In this document: positions 1 to 9,286 of the stretch, piece by piece
Layout: the number at the start of each line of letters is the position of its first letter
Numbering within the stretch: position 1 is the stretch's first letter
NCBI GenBank assembly: GCA_963800255.1
Contig: CAWDAK010000027.1
Span: forward strand, 24,532-88,531
From: DATFVA01 sp963800255
GTDB lineage: Bacteria; Bacteroidota; Ignavibacteria; Ignavibacteriales; Ignavibacteriaceae
Direction of reading: 5' to 3'
Length of the DNA stretch: 64,000 bases
Notes under the pieces: generated by a model
What the model was told of the DNA's origin: nothing
What the model saw: only the letters and a program-made list of their open reading frames with translations
The model's database searches: none
Program-made: the position numbers and the translations under genes

Positions 1-506
1 TCGATAACAGGAACATGTTTGACCTGCTGAGTTCAGACGGTATTTATGCGCTGTTTACCAATGAGGACTGGCTTGAAGTTCTTGAACTTGTCGAACCCAG
101 GGATCCTGCTTCTGTTGAAGCAAAGAAAAAAGAACACCTTGACTATATAGTTAACCTGAATACAGATGATTTTTCGCATAAAGTTAAGGCCCTGCTGGGA
201 AGAATCGGTTATAAGAATGTAAGCTTCAAAACCTCATTTAATCCTGACGAAGTACGTTTATATGCCTCTTCTTTAAAAAACTCAGTAGAGGTTAAAGCTG
301 CTATTCAATGTCTTAACGTAAAAGTGGTTACACGTAAAGCCGTTAAGGAATTTACGGAGTCCCTCGTGTCAAACACGGAAAAAATATTCATATTCACTAC
401 GGGTGAAATTGATGAAAAACTTATTAAGAACCCGGGTGATGATAGAATTGTGCTCATCAACAAAAACCAGGCTGCCGAATATTTCTATATGTTTAACCTG
501 ATCTAG
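1..506 (+). CDS. Partial protein with degenerate Mrr-like (restriction endonuclease-like) domain
   Basis: The reading frame is open to the left edge, so the true start lies outside the window; the first internal Met is at 15. The C-terminal ~110 residues resemble the Mrr-type nuclease fold: a helix ending GRIGYKNV, a beta strand with AAIQCLNVKVV where active Mrr enzymes have (Q/E)xK, then a helix KAVKEFTESL and the strand-turn IFIFTTGEID, ending in a short helix near FYMFNLI. The lysine of the QxK motif is replaced (QCL), so nuclease activity is doubtful. This is a fold guess from pattern only. The upstream part of the protein may carry a different main function. The next gene is 173 bp away and is not obviously co-transcribed. 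Confidence 0.45.
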   Translation, partial: DNRNMFDLLSSDGIYALFTNEDWLEVLELVEPRDPASVEAKKKEHLDYIVNLNTDDFSHKVKALLGRIGYKNVSFKTSFNPDEVRLYASSLKNSVEVKAAIQCLNVKVVTRKAVKEFTESLVSNTEKIFIFTTGEIDEKLIKNPGDDRIVLINKNQAAEYFYMFNLI

Positions 507-606
507 GGTTATCAGCCCTCACCCTTTTACCTCCTTCTATTATACTGTTCCTCTAATCACACACGTTTATTCATTTCTTTGTTTATTACTAATAAAGGAA
601 TGAAAA

Positions 607-702
607 ATGAGTTTAGTAAAAGTCCGTTATGAATGGAATGATGACTTTTCGCAGACAATAAAATCTACCGGGAGATATTATGTCAATTATAAACATGAAT
701 AA
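607..702 (+). CDS. Possible 31-residue small ORF overlapping the hydrolase start
   Basis: An ATG at 607 with a purine-rich AAAGGAA upstream opens a frame encoding MSLVKVRYEWNDDFSQ and about 15 more residues. It ends at 702, overlapping the start of the hydrolase gene at 680 by 23 bases. It could be a leader peptide coupled to the hydrolase, the remnant of a lost gene, or chance. No family is recognised. Confidence 0.25.
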   Translation: MSLVKVRYEWNDDFSQTIKSTGRYYVNYKHE

Positions 703-1351
703 AGATAAGTTTATAAGTATACCAATAGGACAGGTTGTCCTTGAAGGCAGTCTTTACTTGTCAGAAAACGAGAGGGGAATAATAATATTTGCTCAGGGAA
801 GCGGAAGCAGCCGCCATAGTTCACGCAATAAAAGGGAAGCCGGAATTCTGCAGGAAAATAATTATGCAACTTTGCTTGTCGATCTGCTGACTGAAGAAGA
901 GGAAAGAGTTGATATCCATAACAGGAAATTCAGGTTTGATATAGAGATGCTGGCTCTTCGTTTAACGGAGATAACCGACTGGATTACAAGAAATGAAAGT
1001 ACACGCAACCTGCAGATAGGTTATTTCGGATCCAGTACCGGTGCCGCTGCAGCACTAATCGCTGCTTCAAGAAGACAGCACCTTATTAGCGCCGTGGTTT
1101 CCAGGGGAGGACGACCTGATCTTGCCGAAAAATACCTTGAACAGGTTAAAGCTCCAACCCTTTTTTTGGTGGGAGGAGATGACCTCCAGGTGATAGGAAT
1201 AAATGAGCAGGCCCTGAAAAAAATGAAGGGAAATAATAAAATGGAAATTATTCAGGGCGCATCCCACTTGTTTGAAGAACCGGGTAAACTTCATGAAGCT
1301 GCGGCTCTTGCCGCGGACTGGTTTACTGAGCATATAGGTTATAATAATTAA
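680..1351 (+). CDS. Alpha/beta hydrolase, dienelactone hydrolase-like
   Basis: A 223-residue cytosolic alpha/beta hydrolase with no signal peptide. The nucleophile elbow is GYFGSSTGAAAAL (GxSxG, serine near residue 118). The acid is in LFLVGGDDL and the histidine in GASHLF, so the Ser-Asp-His triad is complete. The oxyanion-side motif is IIFAQGSGSSRHSSRN. The family (DLH-like) hydrolyses esters or lactones of unknown substrate. It lies 12 bp before the erythromycin-esterase-family gene, suggesting one transcript. In other bacteria this hydrolase type often neighbours or is fused to phosphoribosyltransferases near erythromycin-esterase genes, but none is seen here. The start at 680 follows CGGGAGA, a good ribosome site. 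Confidence 0.8.
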   Translation: MSIINMNKDKFISIPIGQVVLEGSLYLSENERGIIIFAQGSGSSRHSSRNKREAGILQENNYATLLVDLLTEEEERVDIHNRKFRFDIEMLALRLTEITDWITRNESTRNLQIGYFGSSTGAAAALIAASRRQHLISAVVSRGGRPDLAEKYLEQVKAPTLFLVGGDDLQVIGINEQALKKMKGNNKMEIIQGASHLFEEPGKLHEAAALAADWFTEHIGYNN

Positions 1352-1363
1352 GGTATTGAAGTT

Positions 1364-2686
1364 ATGAGCAGGATAAAATTGAAAGACAATAAAGAAGATA
1401 ATCTTATAAGCTATGTTGACAACTTTTCAACAGAATTAAACAGCTATGACGACCTTGAACCTTTGCTGGAAAGGGTGGGCAATGCTCATTATGTTCTATT
1501 GGGCGAGGCTTCGCATGGTACACATGAATATTATACCTGGCGGACTAAGATTTCAAAACGACTGATCCATGAGAAAGGTTTTAATTTCATTGCTGTTGAA
1601 GGAGACTGGCCTGACTGTTATACGATGAATCATTTTGTGAAGAATTATGATAATTCTGACAAAACTGCTTCAGATCTTCTATACCATTTTGAAAGATGGC
1701 CTGCCTGGATGTGGGCTAACTGGGAGGTGGTTGCTCTTCTTGAATGGATGAAGAATTATAATAAGGGGCGTCAGAAAAAAGTCGGTTTTTACGGACTCGA
1801 TGTTTACAGTTTGTGGGAATCGATGCAGGTTATAATAGATTACCTTGAGAACAGCTACCCTGAAGCTGCTGCACTTGCAAGAGATGCTTATAGATGCTTT
1901 GAGCCGTACGGTAACAATGAGGAAAATTATGCTATAAAATCGAGGCTTGTTCCTGAAAGCTGCGAACAGGAGGTTGTTGAACTTCTTACTGATATCAGGA
2001 GAAAAATCAATTCATTCAACACTGACCCTGAAGGTGGACTTAATGCTGAACAGAACGCTGCGGTGATGGTAAATGCTGAAAAGTACTACCGTGCTATGGT
2101 GAGAAGCGGACCTGATTCATGGAACATACGCGACTCTCATATGGCAGACACACTCGACCGGTTAAAAGCTTACTATGGGAAAAATTCAAAATGTATTATC
2201 TGGGCCCATAATACACATATAGGAGATGCCCGGGGTACAGATATGAAAGAAGCAGGGATGAAAAACCTGGGACAGATTGTCCGTGAGCGACATGGAGAGA
2301 AAGATACGGTATTGATCGGGTTCGGTTCCTACCAGGGTAATGTTATTGCTGGAGAAGCGTGGGGCTCACCTATGGAAGTTATGGATGTTCCAATAGCAAA
2401 GCAGAACAGCTGGGAGGATGTATTTCATAAGTCCGGAAGACGGAACCGGATGCTTATAACAAAAGAACTGGAGGACAAAGAAGAGATGTATGGTATAAGG
2501 GAGCACCGCGCAATCGGGGTGGTGTACAACCCTTCACATGAACGTAACGGGAATTATGTACCTACTGTATTACCTGACAGGTACGATGCATTTATTTACC
2601 TGGATGAAACAAGTGCACTGCACCCCCTGGAGGAAACCCCTGGCGAAACCCTTCATACACCGGATACATACCCATGGGGAATTTAA
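1364..2686 (+). CDS. Erythromycin esterase family protein
   Basis: A 440-residue protein of the Ere/succinoglycan-biosynthesis-like family. Diagnostic motifs are LLGEASHGTHEYYTWR near residue 46, giving the Glu and His of the active site, then FIAVEGDWPDCY, FYGLDVYSLWESM and the second histidine stretch IIWAHNTHIGDARGTDM. True macrolide esterases share these residues, but most members have unknown substrates and are not proven resistance determinants. It sits between an alpha/beta hydrolase and a small coiled-coil protein in a tightly packed + strand group that ends with PEP synthase. The start is preceded by a weak site (GAAGTT). I infer a hydrolase of unknown target rather than a drug-resistance gene. 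Confidence 0.85.
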   Translation: MSRIKLKDNKEDNLISYVDNFSTELNSYDDLEPLLERVGNAHYVLLGEASHGTHEYYTWRTKISKRLIHEKGFNFIAVEGDWPDCYTMNHFVKNYDNSDKTASDLLYHFERWPAWMWANWEVVALLEWMKNYNKGRQKKVGFYGLDVYSLWESMQVIIDYLENSYPEAAALARDAYRCFEPYGNNEENYAIKSRLVPESCEQEVVELLTDIRRKINSFNTDPEGGLNAEQNAAVMVNAEKYYRAMVRSGPDSWNIRDSHMADTLDRLKAYYGKNSKCIIWAHNTHIGDARGTDMKEAGMKNLGQIVRERHGEKDTVLIGFGSYQGNVIAGEAWGSPMEVMDVPIAKQNSWEDVFHKSGRRNRMLITKELEDKEEMYGIREHRAIGVVYNPSHERNGNYVPTVLPDRYDAFIYLDETSALHPLEETPGETLHTPDTYPWGI

Positions 2687-2713
2687 TTTATTGCATAAAC
2701 TCAGGAGGTTGAT

Positions 2714-2992
2714 ATGTTGACATTTCAGGATGAAGAAACATCTAAAGCAGATAAAAAAATTGAGGAGTGGAGAACAAAATTTGTAGGACTCCAGGCACGA
2801 CTAAATAATACTTCTGATAGTATCTCCGATCAATTCGAGGATATGCTGCGGAAACTTGATGAAATGAAAATAAAGGTGGAGGAATTAAAGAATCCCGGCA
2901 GCAACAGCTTCGAATCAATAAAAGATGAAATAAATAAAATCGATAGTCTGATAAGGGAGGATTACGATAGTATACAGAAGAAGTTATATTAA
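2714..2992 (+). CDS. Small coiled-coil protein, unknown function
   Basis: A 92-residue charged protein with no signal peptide or membrane segment. Residues ~12-60 and ~68-90 form heptad-like helices (KIEEWRTKFVGLQARL, FEDMLRKLDEMKIKVEEL) separated by the break NPGSNS. A strong AGGAGG at 2702-2707 lies 6 bases before the ATG. It is 27 bp after the Ere-family gene and 19 bp before ppsA, so probably in the same operon. No family is recognised. Its composition resembles small stress-related amphipathic helical proteins, but this is only an impression. Confidence 0.65.
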   Translation: MLTFQDEETSKADKKIEEWRTKFVGLQARLNNTSDSISDQFEDMLRKLDEMKIKVEELKNPGSNSFESIKDEINKIDSLIREDYDSIQKKLY

Positions 2993-3011
2993 AAAAAGAA
3001 AGAAATTATTA

Positions 3012-5426
3012 ATGGAAGACGACAGGAAATATATCAGGCAGTTTGATAGTCTGAATAAAGATGATGTGAAAATAGTGGGTGGTAAAAATGCATCACTCGG
3101 TGAAATGGTATCGTCACTGAAACCTGAAGGAATAAAAGTGCCTGACGGTTTTGCTACAACCGCAGAAGCATATCGTGAATTCCTGAGGCAGAATGGTATT
3201 GAGAATGAAATAAGGAAACTTGTTGAAAAGCTGAAGGGAGATAACTCCAACCTCCACCAGATAGGTAAAGAAATCAGAAAATTGTTTCATCAGAACGAAT
3301 TCCCGAAGGAAATAAAGCAGGCTATTTCCAAAGCTTATAACGATCTGAGCGGGGTATACGATAAAAGAAATGTGGATGTAGCCGTAAGGAGCAGTGCTAC
3401 AGCAGAGGACCTTCCGGATGCAAGTTTCGCGGGGCAGCAGGAGTCCTTCCTGAATATTTCAGGGGAGGATGATCTTCTTGAAGCCTGCAGAAACTGCTAT
3501 GCTTCATTATTTACTGACCGTGCAATAAGCTACAGAAATGAAAAAGGGTTTGATCATATGAAGATAGCCCTGTCTGTCGGGGTTCAGAAAATGGTAAGGT
3601 CTGATAAGGCTGGTTCCGGAGTTATGTTTACGCTTGATACGGAAACCGGATTCCGGGATGTAGTGGTGATAAACGCGGCATGGGGATTAGGAGAAAATGT
3701 TGTACAGGGAGCTGTTAATCCTGATGAATACCAGGTTTATAAAAAACTCCTTGACGATAAGCATGCGATTCCTATAATAGAAAAAAAGCTGGGAGAAAAA
3801 GAAAAGAAGATGATTTATTCCAGGGGAGATTCCGGAAGTACAAAGAATGTGGAAACCTCGAAGAAAGAACAGAAAAGTTTTGTGCTTACCGATAAAGAGA
3901 TTATTAAACTTGCCCGCTGGGGTGCAATCATAGAAAAACATTATGATACACCAATGGATATTGAATGGGCTAAAGATAGTCAGCTGAAAGAACTTTTCAT
4001 CGTACAGGCCCGCCCTGAAACGGTGCAGTCGCAGAAAACCGGGCAGTCAATGAAGGCATACAAACTGAAGGAAAGAAAGGACCCGGTTATAACAGGACGC
4101 AGCATAGGCGGAGCTATCGCCGCAGGAAAGGTACTGGTACTGCAGAGCGCTGATGATATAGACCGTTTTGAGGATGATGCAATCCTCGTGACGGGTATGA
4201 CTGATCCTGACTGGGTTCCGGTAATGAAACGTGCTTCGGGTATTATAACCGATTACGGCGGCAGAACATCCCATGCTGCCATTGTAAGTCGTGAACTCGG
4301 CATCCCGGCTATAGTTGGTACGGGCAGCGCCACTGAAACACTTAAAGACGGGCAGCAGGTAACAATGTCGTGCGCTGAAGGTGAAAATGGATTTGTTTAT
4401 GACGGAATACTTGACTTTGAGGTTGAAGATATCGAACTGGAGGAAATCCCTGAAACCAGGACGCATATCCAGATGAATATCGCGAGTCCTTCTGCATCAT
4501 TCAGATGGTGGAAACTTCCGAATGAAGGGATAGGTCTGGCAAGGATGGAATTTATCATAAATAATATCATTAAAATTCATCCAATGGCTCTTATTCATTA
4601 TGATGAACTAGAGGATAAAGACGCTAAGAAAAAGATACGTGAACTTACGGGTGGATTTGAGAATAAGGAGGATTATTTCGTAGAGCATCTTTCGAGGGGG
4701 ATTGCAAAGATTGCGGCTCCTCAGTACCCGGATGATGTGGTAGTGAGGATGAGCGATTTTAAATCTAATGAATACGCAGAACTCATTGGAGGAAAACAAT
4801 TTGAACCCGACGAAGAGAACCCGATGTTAGGATTCAGAGGAGCCTCCAGGTACTACAGCGAAAATTACAGAGAAGGATTTGAACTTGAGTGCAGGGCGAT
4901 TAAAAAGGCAAGGGAAGAAATAGGTTTGAAAAACATTGTTATTATGATTCCTTTCTGCCGTACTCTTAATGAAGCTGACAAAGTACTTGAAGCCCTGGCT
5001 GATAACGGATTAGTAAGAGGACAGGACGGACTTAAGATATTTGTGATGGCAGAGGTTCCCTCCAATATAATCCTTGCTGAAAAATTTGCCCTACGCTTTG
5101 ATGGATTCTCTATAGGCAGTAATGACCTGACACAGCTGACACTGGGAGTTGACCGGGATTCTTCGATCCTGTCGGGATTATTTGACGAAAGGGAGGAGGC
5201 TGTTAAACTGATGATTGAAATGCTTATTCAGAAAGCTCATAAGAACAACACTAAAGTAAGTATTTGCGGGCAGGCTCCCAGCGATTACCCTGAGATTGTT
5301 GATTTCCTTGTTGAAAACGGTATTGATTCGATCTCGCTTAATCCTGACAGCGTTGTTGATATGAAAAAAAGGGTTGCTGAACTTGAAAGTAAAATGGAAA
5401 TGCATGAAGAAGAGGTAAGCCGTTAA
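3012..5426 (+). CDS. ppsA: Phosphoenolpyruvate synthase
   Basis: An 804-residue cytosolic enzyme that makes PEP from pyruvate and ATP (products AMP and phosphate), the entry step of gluconeogenesis. Domains in order: N-terminal ATP-grasp pyruvate-phosphate-dikinase domain (start VGGKNASLGEMV, with VRSSATAEDLPDASFAGQQ); the swivelling phosphohistidine domain with GGRTSHAAIVSRELGIPA, the phosphorylated histidine at residue 421; and the C-terminal TIM barrel for PEP with MAEVPSN, GSNDLTQLTLGVDRD and the catalytic cysteine in SICGQAPSD. Length matches the family. It is the last gene of a + strand cluster and is followed by a strong hairpin shared with a convergent gene. The start is preceded by the weak purine stretch AAAGAAAGAAATT. 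Confidence 0.95.
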   Translation: MEDDRKYIRQFDSLNKDDVKIVGGKNASLGEMVSSLKPEGIKVPDGFATTAEAYREFLRQNGIENEIRKLVEKLKGDNSNLHQIGKEIRKLFHQNEFPKEIKQAISKAYNDLSGVYDKRNVDVAVRSSATAEDLPDASFAGQQESFLNISGEDDLLEACRNCYASLFTDRAISYRNEKGFDHMKIALSVGVQKMVRSDKAGSGVMFTLDTETGFRDVVVINAAWGLGENVVQGAVNPDEYQVYKKLLDDKHAIPIIEKKLGEKEKKMIYSRGDSGSTKNVETSKKEQKSFVLTDKEIIKLARWGAIIEKHYDTPMDIEWAKDSQLKELFIVQARPETVQSQKTGQSMKAYKLKERKDPVITGRSIGGAIAAGKVLVLQSADDIDRFEDDAILVTGMTDPDWVPVMKRASGIITDYGGRTSHAAIVSRELGIPAIVGTGSATETLKDGQQVTMSCAEGENGFVYDGILDFEVEDIELEEIPETRTHIQMNIASPSASFRWWKLPNEGIGLARMEFIINNIIKIHPMALIHYDELEDKDAKKKIRELTGGFENKEDYFVEHLSRGIAKIAAPQYPDDVVVRMSDFKSNEYAELIGGKQFEPDEENPMLGFRGASRYYSENYREGFELECRAIKKAREEIGLKNIVIMIPFCRTLNEADKVLEALADNGLVRGQDGLKIFVMAEVPSNIILAEKFALRFDGFSIGSNDLTQLTLGVDRDSSILSGLFDEREEAVKLMIEMLIQKAHKNNTKVSICGQAPSDYPEIVDFLVENGIDSISLNPDSVVDMKKRVAELESKMEMHEEEVSR

Positions 5427-5461
5427 GACTGAAAACCTTGAACGGATAGCCTGCGGGCGTA

Positions 5462-5504
5462 TTTTCCGGGGAAGGCATTTGGATACCTTCCCCCGAAAAA
5501 TTTT
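5462..5504. terminator. Bidirectional hairpin terminator between ppsA and the M28 peptidase gene
   Basis: A near-perfect inverted repeat (TTTTCCGGGGAAGG against CCTTCCCCCGAAAAA) with a short loop. T-rich tracts lie on both sides, placing a terminator for both convergent genes. Confidence 0.75.
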
Positions 5505-7848
5505 ATTTGGAAAGGATCATTTTTTTAACAGAAGTAAAAGTGCCGGCGGTTAGTTTGTATATATATATTCCGCTTGCCAGTTTACTTCCATCGAAAGAGA
5601 CGGAATAAGATCCGGGTTCTTTTATCTCATTTACTAATAAAGCTGCTTCGCTGCCAAGTACATCATATACTTTAAGCGTTACAAGTTCAGCTTTCCCGAC
5701 ATTAAAATTTATCCTTGTTTCCGGATTAAAAGGATTGGGATAGTTTTGAGCCAGGGAAAAACTAAAGACCGGCGAAAAGCTGATTTCAACCTGATCATAT
5801 AATTTATAAGTACCGTCAAAATCTGTCTGCTTCAGCCGGTAGAAGGATGTTCCATTTAAAGGCTGGTTGTCTGTAAATGAGTAAACGTTTTTTTCTGAAG
5901 AGGTTCCATTACCATCTACAAAACCAAGAGCTGACCATCCGCCTGTATTTTCAGCCTTCCTCTGCACTTCAAAGCCTTTGTTATTCAATTCTGAAGCGGT
6001 CTGCCAGTTGAGAATGATTTGATCACCGGAAGCAGAGGCAGTAAAGGAAGCGAGTTCAACAGGAACAGCACTAAAGACTTTAACTACAATATTATCAACG
6101 TAGAACCCGTCTTCATTCATAGATACGTCAGTGATCAGGTGAAATCTTAACTTTACCTGGCTGCTTAAGTAGTCGCTGATATCAATAGTTTCATGGATCC
6201 ATGTGAGCCGGGAGCCATCGTAAAGGGGTTCACCATTAGGCTGAAAGCTGCCTGTTCCAGGATTAGTATATTGTCCCTCCAGTGGAATCCAGTTTCCACC
6301 ATTATCTGTTGAAATTAATACCTGGGCATAATCCCAGTCGTCCTCAATTGCCCACTGGGCATCAAATTCCAGTGTTGCACCAAGTGATCCGGTAAGATTG
6401 AGGGAACTTACAGAGGTAATTCCGGAATTGGAATTGCTTTGGTAATTTCCTGACGGCGAATCAGTTATCGAATAAGGAGCAGATACATATTTAGTACCTG
6501 TAACGGCCCAGGTGCCTGCAGCTGTCCAGTTATTTATATTCATAACAGTATCTTGAAAAGCCAATGTTTGAGGCGCTACAAAAAACTGAAAGAAATCTGA
6601 AGGCGGAATATTACCCGGGGGGTTAAATCCTCCTCCGCCCGAGGGCAGAGTAGTGACCACAGAAGCATCCTCATCCTGGGCAGCAATGTAATACTGAACT
6701 ATCGTTCCGAGCTGCTGTCCCGGGATCATAAAGGAATAAAAATAATCGTCACTAAGCGGTGTACCCTGAACTTCATTGAAGCTGCTATAGCCCCCGCCTG
6801 TACTGGTTCTATAGTATAATCTTGGTCCGGCAGTACCTGTAGCTAAGTTTAGGCCGGTGCTGAAACCGGCTGTAAGGATCAGGTTCCCGGTATAATCCAC
6901 AGAGGCAAATGGTGTATGGAGTATCTGCAGGTTAAGGTTCAACGCATAAGAGGCTATTGACGCAAATGCCAGCTGAGCCGACCTGGTAAAGTAAGGTACG
7001 TTAAAATGGGTCAGAAGATCATTAGTCGTATGATAGTAAGCATTAAAATCATAATCATCCTCAATAAGCAGTACTGCAGAATAACCGTTCTCGATAAATG
7101 AGGCATGATCACTATAAGGCTGCTGCGGATAAACTTCAACTATATCCATCCCGATATTATATTGACTATTCAGTTCAACCATCTTATCATAAATCTCATG
7201 AGTTATCCCCACGTCGGCTGTATGAATGTTGCAGATATTATCATTGTTTGAATCCCAGGCGATCATATCCATATTAACCACCCCGAGAATTGAATCGCCG
7301 GCCTGGGCAGCCTGTGAAGCATAGTAATCGCTCCCTATAAGTCCCTGTTCCTCTTCATCCCAAACCGCAAAGATAAGAGTATAAGGGAATGTATAATCTG
7401 AAAGAACCCTTGCCGCCTCTATAACGGCAGCAGTACCGCTTCCATTATCATCAGCGCCCGGAGCAGTTATACCGCTGGGCATATCATCATAGTGAGCGCA
7501 GATAATAAATTTTTTATTCGGATACTCTGTTCCGGTAATCGTACCGATAACATTTCTGCCAGTTGAACTGAACTGCTGATCAGATGCCGAGAGTCCGTAG
7601 CTCTGAAATTTTTGTTTAATGAAGTCTGCGGCTATATTATTACCAGGCTGATACTTATTCCTGGAAATAATGGTTTGTATGGTTCCGTTTACTACAACTG
7701 ATTCCTCACCCGATAACTGTGCGACAAAATGGGTGAGTGAATCACTATTTGTGTTATCTATAATCTGCTGAATAACAGAAGTCTGCGAGAAAAGAAAAAC
7801 AGGAAATGAAAAAAGGATGACGAACAAAAAAAGTAACTTTGATTTCAT
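5503..7848 (-). CDS. Secreted M28 family zinc peptidase with T9SS sorting domain
   Basis: A 781-residue exported aminopeptidase-like enzyme. Signal peptide at residues 1-21 (ends FLFSQ). The M28 catalytic domain spans ~95-310 with zinc ligands and base readable as H119 (CAHYDD), D133 (GADDNGSG), E166/E167 (DEEEQGLIGS), D194 (VNMDMIAWD) and H248 (YSDHASF). A jelly-roll-like region follows (~440-590, with FYVDNIVVKVF), then a short Ig/FN3-like stretch. The end is a T9SS type A domain starting AQNYPNPFNPET and finishing KKMILSK. Presumably it is attached to the surface or released and degrades peptides outside the cell. The gene stands alone on the minus strand between ppsA and the two-component genes. 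Confidence 0.92.
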   Translation of the reverse strand: MKSKLLFLFVILFSFPVFLFSQTSVIQQIIDNTNSDSLTHFVAQLSGEESVVVNGTIQTIISRNKYQPGNNIAADFIKQKFQSYGLSASDQQFSSTGRNVIGTITGTEYPNKKFIICAHYDDMPSGITAPGADDNGSGTAAVIEAARVLSDYTFPYTLIFAVWDEEEQGLIGSDYYASQAAQAGDSILGVVNMDMIAWDSNNDNICNIHTADVGITHEIYDKMVELNSQYNIGMDIVEVYPQQPYSDHASFIENGYSAVLLIEDDYDFNAYYHTTNDLLTHFNVPYFTRSAQLAFASIASYALNLNLQILHTPFASVDYTGNLILTAGFSTGLNLATGTAGPRLYYRTSTGGGYSSFNEVQGTPLSDDYFYSFMIPGQQLGTIVQYYIAAQDEDASVVTTLPSGGGGFNPPGNIPPSDFFQFFVAPQTLAFQDTVMNINNWTAAGTWAVTGTKYVSAPYSITDSPSGNYQSNSNSGITSVSSLNLTGSLGATLEFDAQWAIEDDWDYAQVLISTDNGGNWIPLEGQYTNPGTGSFQPNGEPLYDGSRLTWIHETIDISDYLSSQVKLRFHLITDVSMNEDGFYVDNIVVKVFSAVPVELASFTASASGDQIILNWQTASELNNKGFEVQRKAENTGGWSALGFVDGNGTSSEKNVYSFTDNQPLNGTSFYRLKQTDFDGTYKLYDQVEISFSPVFSFSLAQNYPNPFNPETRINFNVGKAELVTLKVYDVLGSEAALLVNEIKEPGSYSVSFDGSKLASGIYIYKLTAGTFTSVKKMILSK

Positions 7849-7906
7849 ATAACTCCCCAGAATTATTGAATGAAATGGTTATGTCACCTCTAACTTAAGA
7901 AAAATA

Positions 7907-9286
7907 TTAGTTAGTTATTTCCTCATCCTGGTAGATAATATTATATTTATTTATCAGCCTATGGATTGACCTTCTATCGAGTCCGCATATCTCTGCTGTT
8001 TTCGTGATATTCCCTTTATTTTTCTTAAGGTGATGAGTAAGATATTCAACCTCAAACTTCTCCAGGGTCTTTTCCTTCGCTTCTTTATACGGCGGGTTAA
8101 GAAGTGAACTATCAGCATTTGTTTCCTCAGCTGATGCAGGAATGGGAAGATCAGTTCTTTCAACAATACCGTTTGAACATAAGAAATAGGCTCTTCCTAT
8201 AAGATTCTGAACCTCCCTTACGTTACCCGGCCAGTAATAATTTTTAAGAGCAATCTCTGCTTCCTTTGAAAATACAGGGACAGGCTTATCGTCCCTGGAA
8301 CACAGATCTGCCAGAAAATGTTTTGAGAGCAGAATAACATCGTCTTTTCTTTCCCTGAGAGGAGGCACATCAATACGGATAGTATTCAGCCTGTAGTAAA
8401 GGTCCTCCCTGAACCGTTTCTCTGCTACTTCTTTCTCAAGAACCTTATTGGTAGCAGCCATTATTCGTACATCTATTTCAATCTCATTGCTTGCACCGAC
8501 CCTTCGTATTTTTCGTTCCTCCAGCATACGGAGGAGTTTAATCTGGAGCGACAGACTCATATCCCCGATTTCATCAAAGAAAAAGGTTCCCTGGTTTGCA
8601 AATTCAAGCAGTCCGGGTTTGGTTTTAACTGCCCCGGTGAATGCTCCTCTTTCGTGACCGAATAACTCACTCTCAAAAAGATGCTCAGGAAGGGCCCCGC
8701 AGTTTACAGGGACGAAGGGATTTTTATTTCTCCGGCTAAGCATGTGAATTGCCCTGGCGATAAGCTCTTTCCCGGTACCGCTTTCCCCTGTAATCAATAC
8801 GTTCATATTTCCAGAAGCTATTTTGTTCACATAACCTATTACCTGCCGCATTTTGCTGCTTTTATAGAGGAGGCCGGGAATTTCAACCTCAGTGTCTTCC
8901 TTTTTTGAATCTTCTTCATGCGAGCCATTAAACAGAGCCCGCTCTACAGAATCAAACAGTTTCTTTGAGGTGAATGGTTTTTCAAGAAAATCAAAGGCCC
9001 CGTTCCGCATAGCATCCACGCTGGTCTCTATAGTACCGTAACCGGAGATCATTATTATTTTTGAACCGGGAAAATTTTCAAGAGCTGTTTTAAGTATATC
9101 GAGACCGGAATGGTCTTTCATTTTAAGATCGGATATTATGAGGTCGAAGCTCTCTCCGGCAGCATTATCTAATGCCTTATAATAATCTTCAATCAGCCTG
9201 ATATCATATTCAGGGTTTCTTGAGAGCAGCTTGTTAAGGCTGTTAAGCATTTCCTGTTCATCGTCAACGATTAATATTTTTTTCAT
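7907..9286 (-). CDS. Sigma-54-dependent NtrC-family response regulator
   Basis: 459 residues in three domains. Receiver 1-120: acidic pocket VDDE, phospho-acceptor D53 in ISDLKM, lysine in EKPF. AAA+ sigma-54 interaction domain ~145-375: Walker A GESGTGKE, GAFTGA loop, Walker B-like FFFDEIGD, R-finger region RFREDLYYRLN. Fis-type helix-turn-helix at the C-terminus: KTAEICGLDRRSIHRLINKY. It is a complete, active-looking enhancer-binding protein. Its ATG overlaps the stop of the kinase gene (TAATG), so the two are translationally coupled. The natural target is the divergent cytochrome operon starting near 11.1 kb, which has a -24/-12-like element; this is inference from position. Confidence 0.95.
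   Translation of the reverse strand: MKKILIVDDEQEMLNSLNKLLSRNPEYDIRLIEDYYKALDNAAGESFDLIISDLKMKDHSGLDILKTALENFPGSKIIMISGYGTIETSVDAMRNGAFDFLEKPFTSKKLFDSVERALFNGSHEEDSKKEDTEVEIPGLLYKSSKMRQVIGYVNKIASGNMNVLITGESGTGKELIARAIHMLSRRNKNPFVPVNCGALPEHLFESELFGHERGAFTGAVKTKPGLLEFANQGTFFFDEIGDMSLSLQIKLLRMLEERKIRRVGASNEIEIDVRIMAATNKVLEKEVAEKRFREDLYYRLNTIRIDVPPLRERKDDVILLSKHFLADLCSRDDKPVPVFSKEAEIALKNYYWPGNVREVQNLIGRAYFLCSNGIVERTDLPIPASAEETNADSSLLNPPYKEAKEKTLEKFEVEYLTHHLKKNKGNITKTAEICGLDRRSIHRLINKYNIIYQDEEITN

Noticed and set aside
1364..2686. Calling the Ere-family protein a macrolide resistance gene
   Set aside because: Family motifs alone do not show macrolide esterase activity, and the context is metabolic rather than a resistance cassette.
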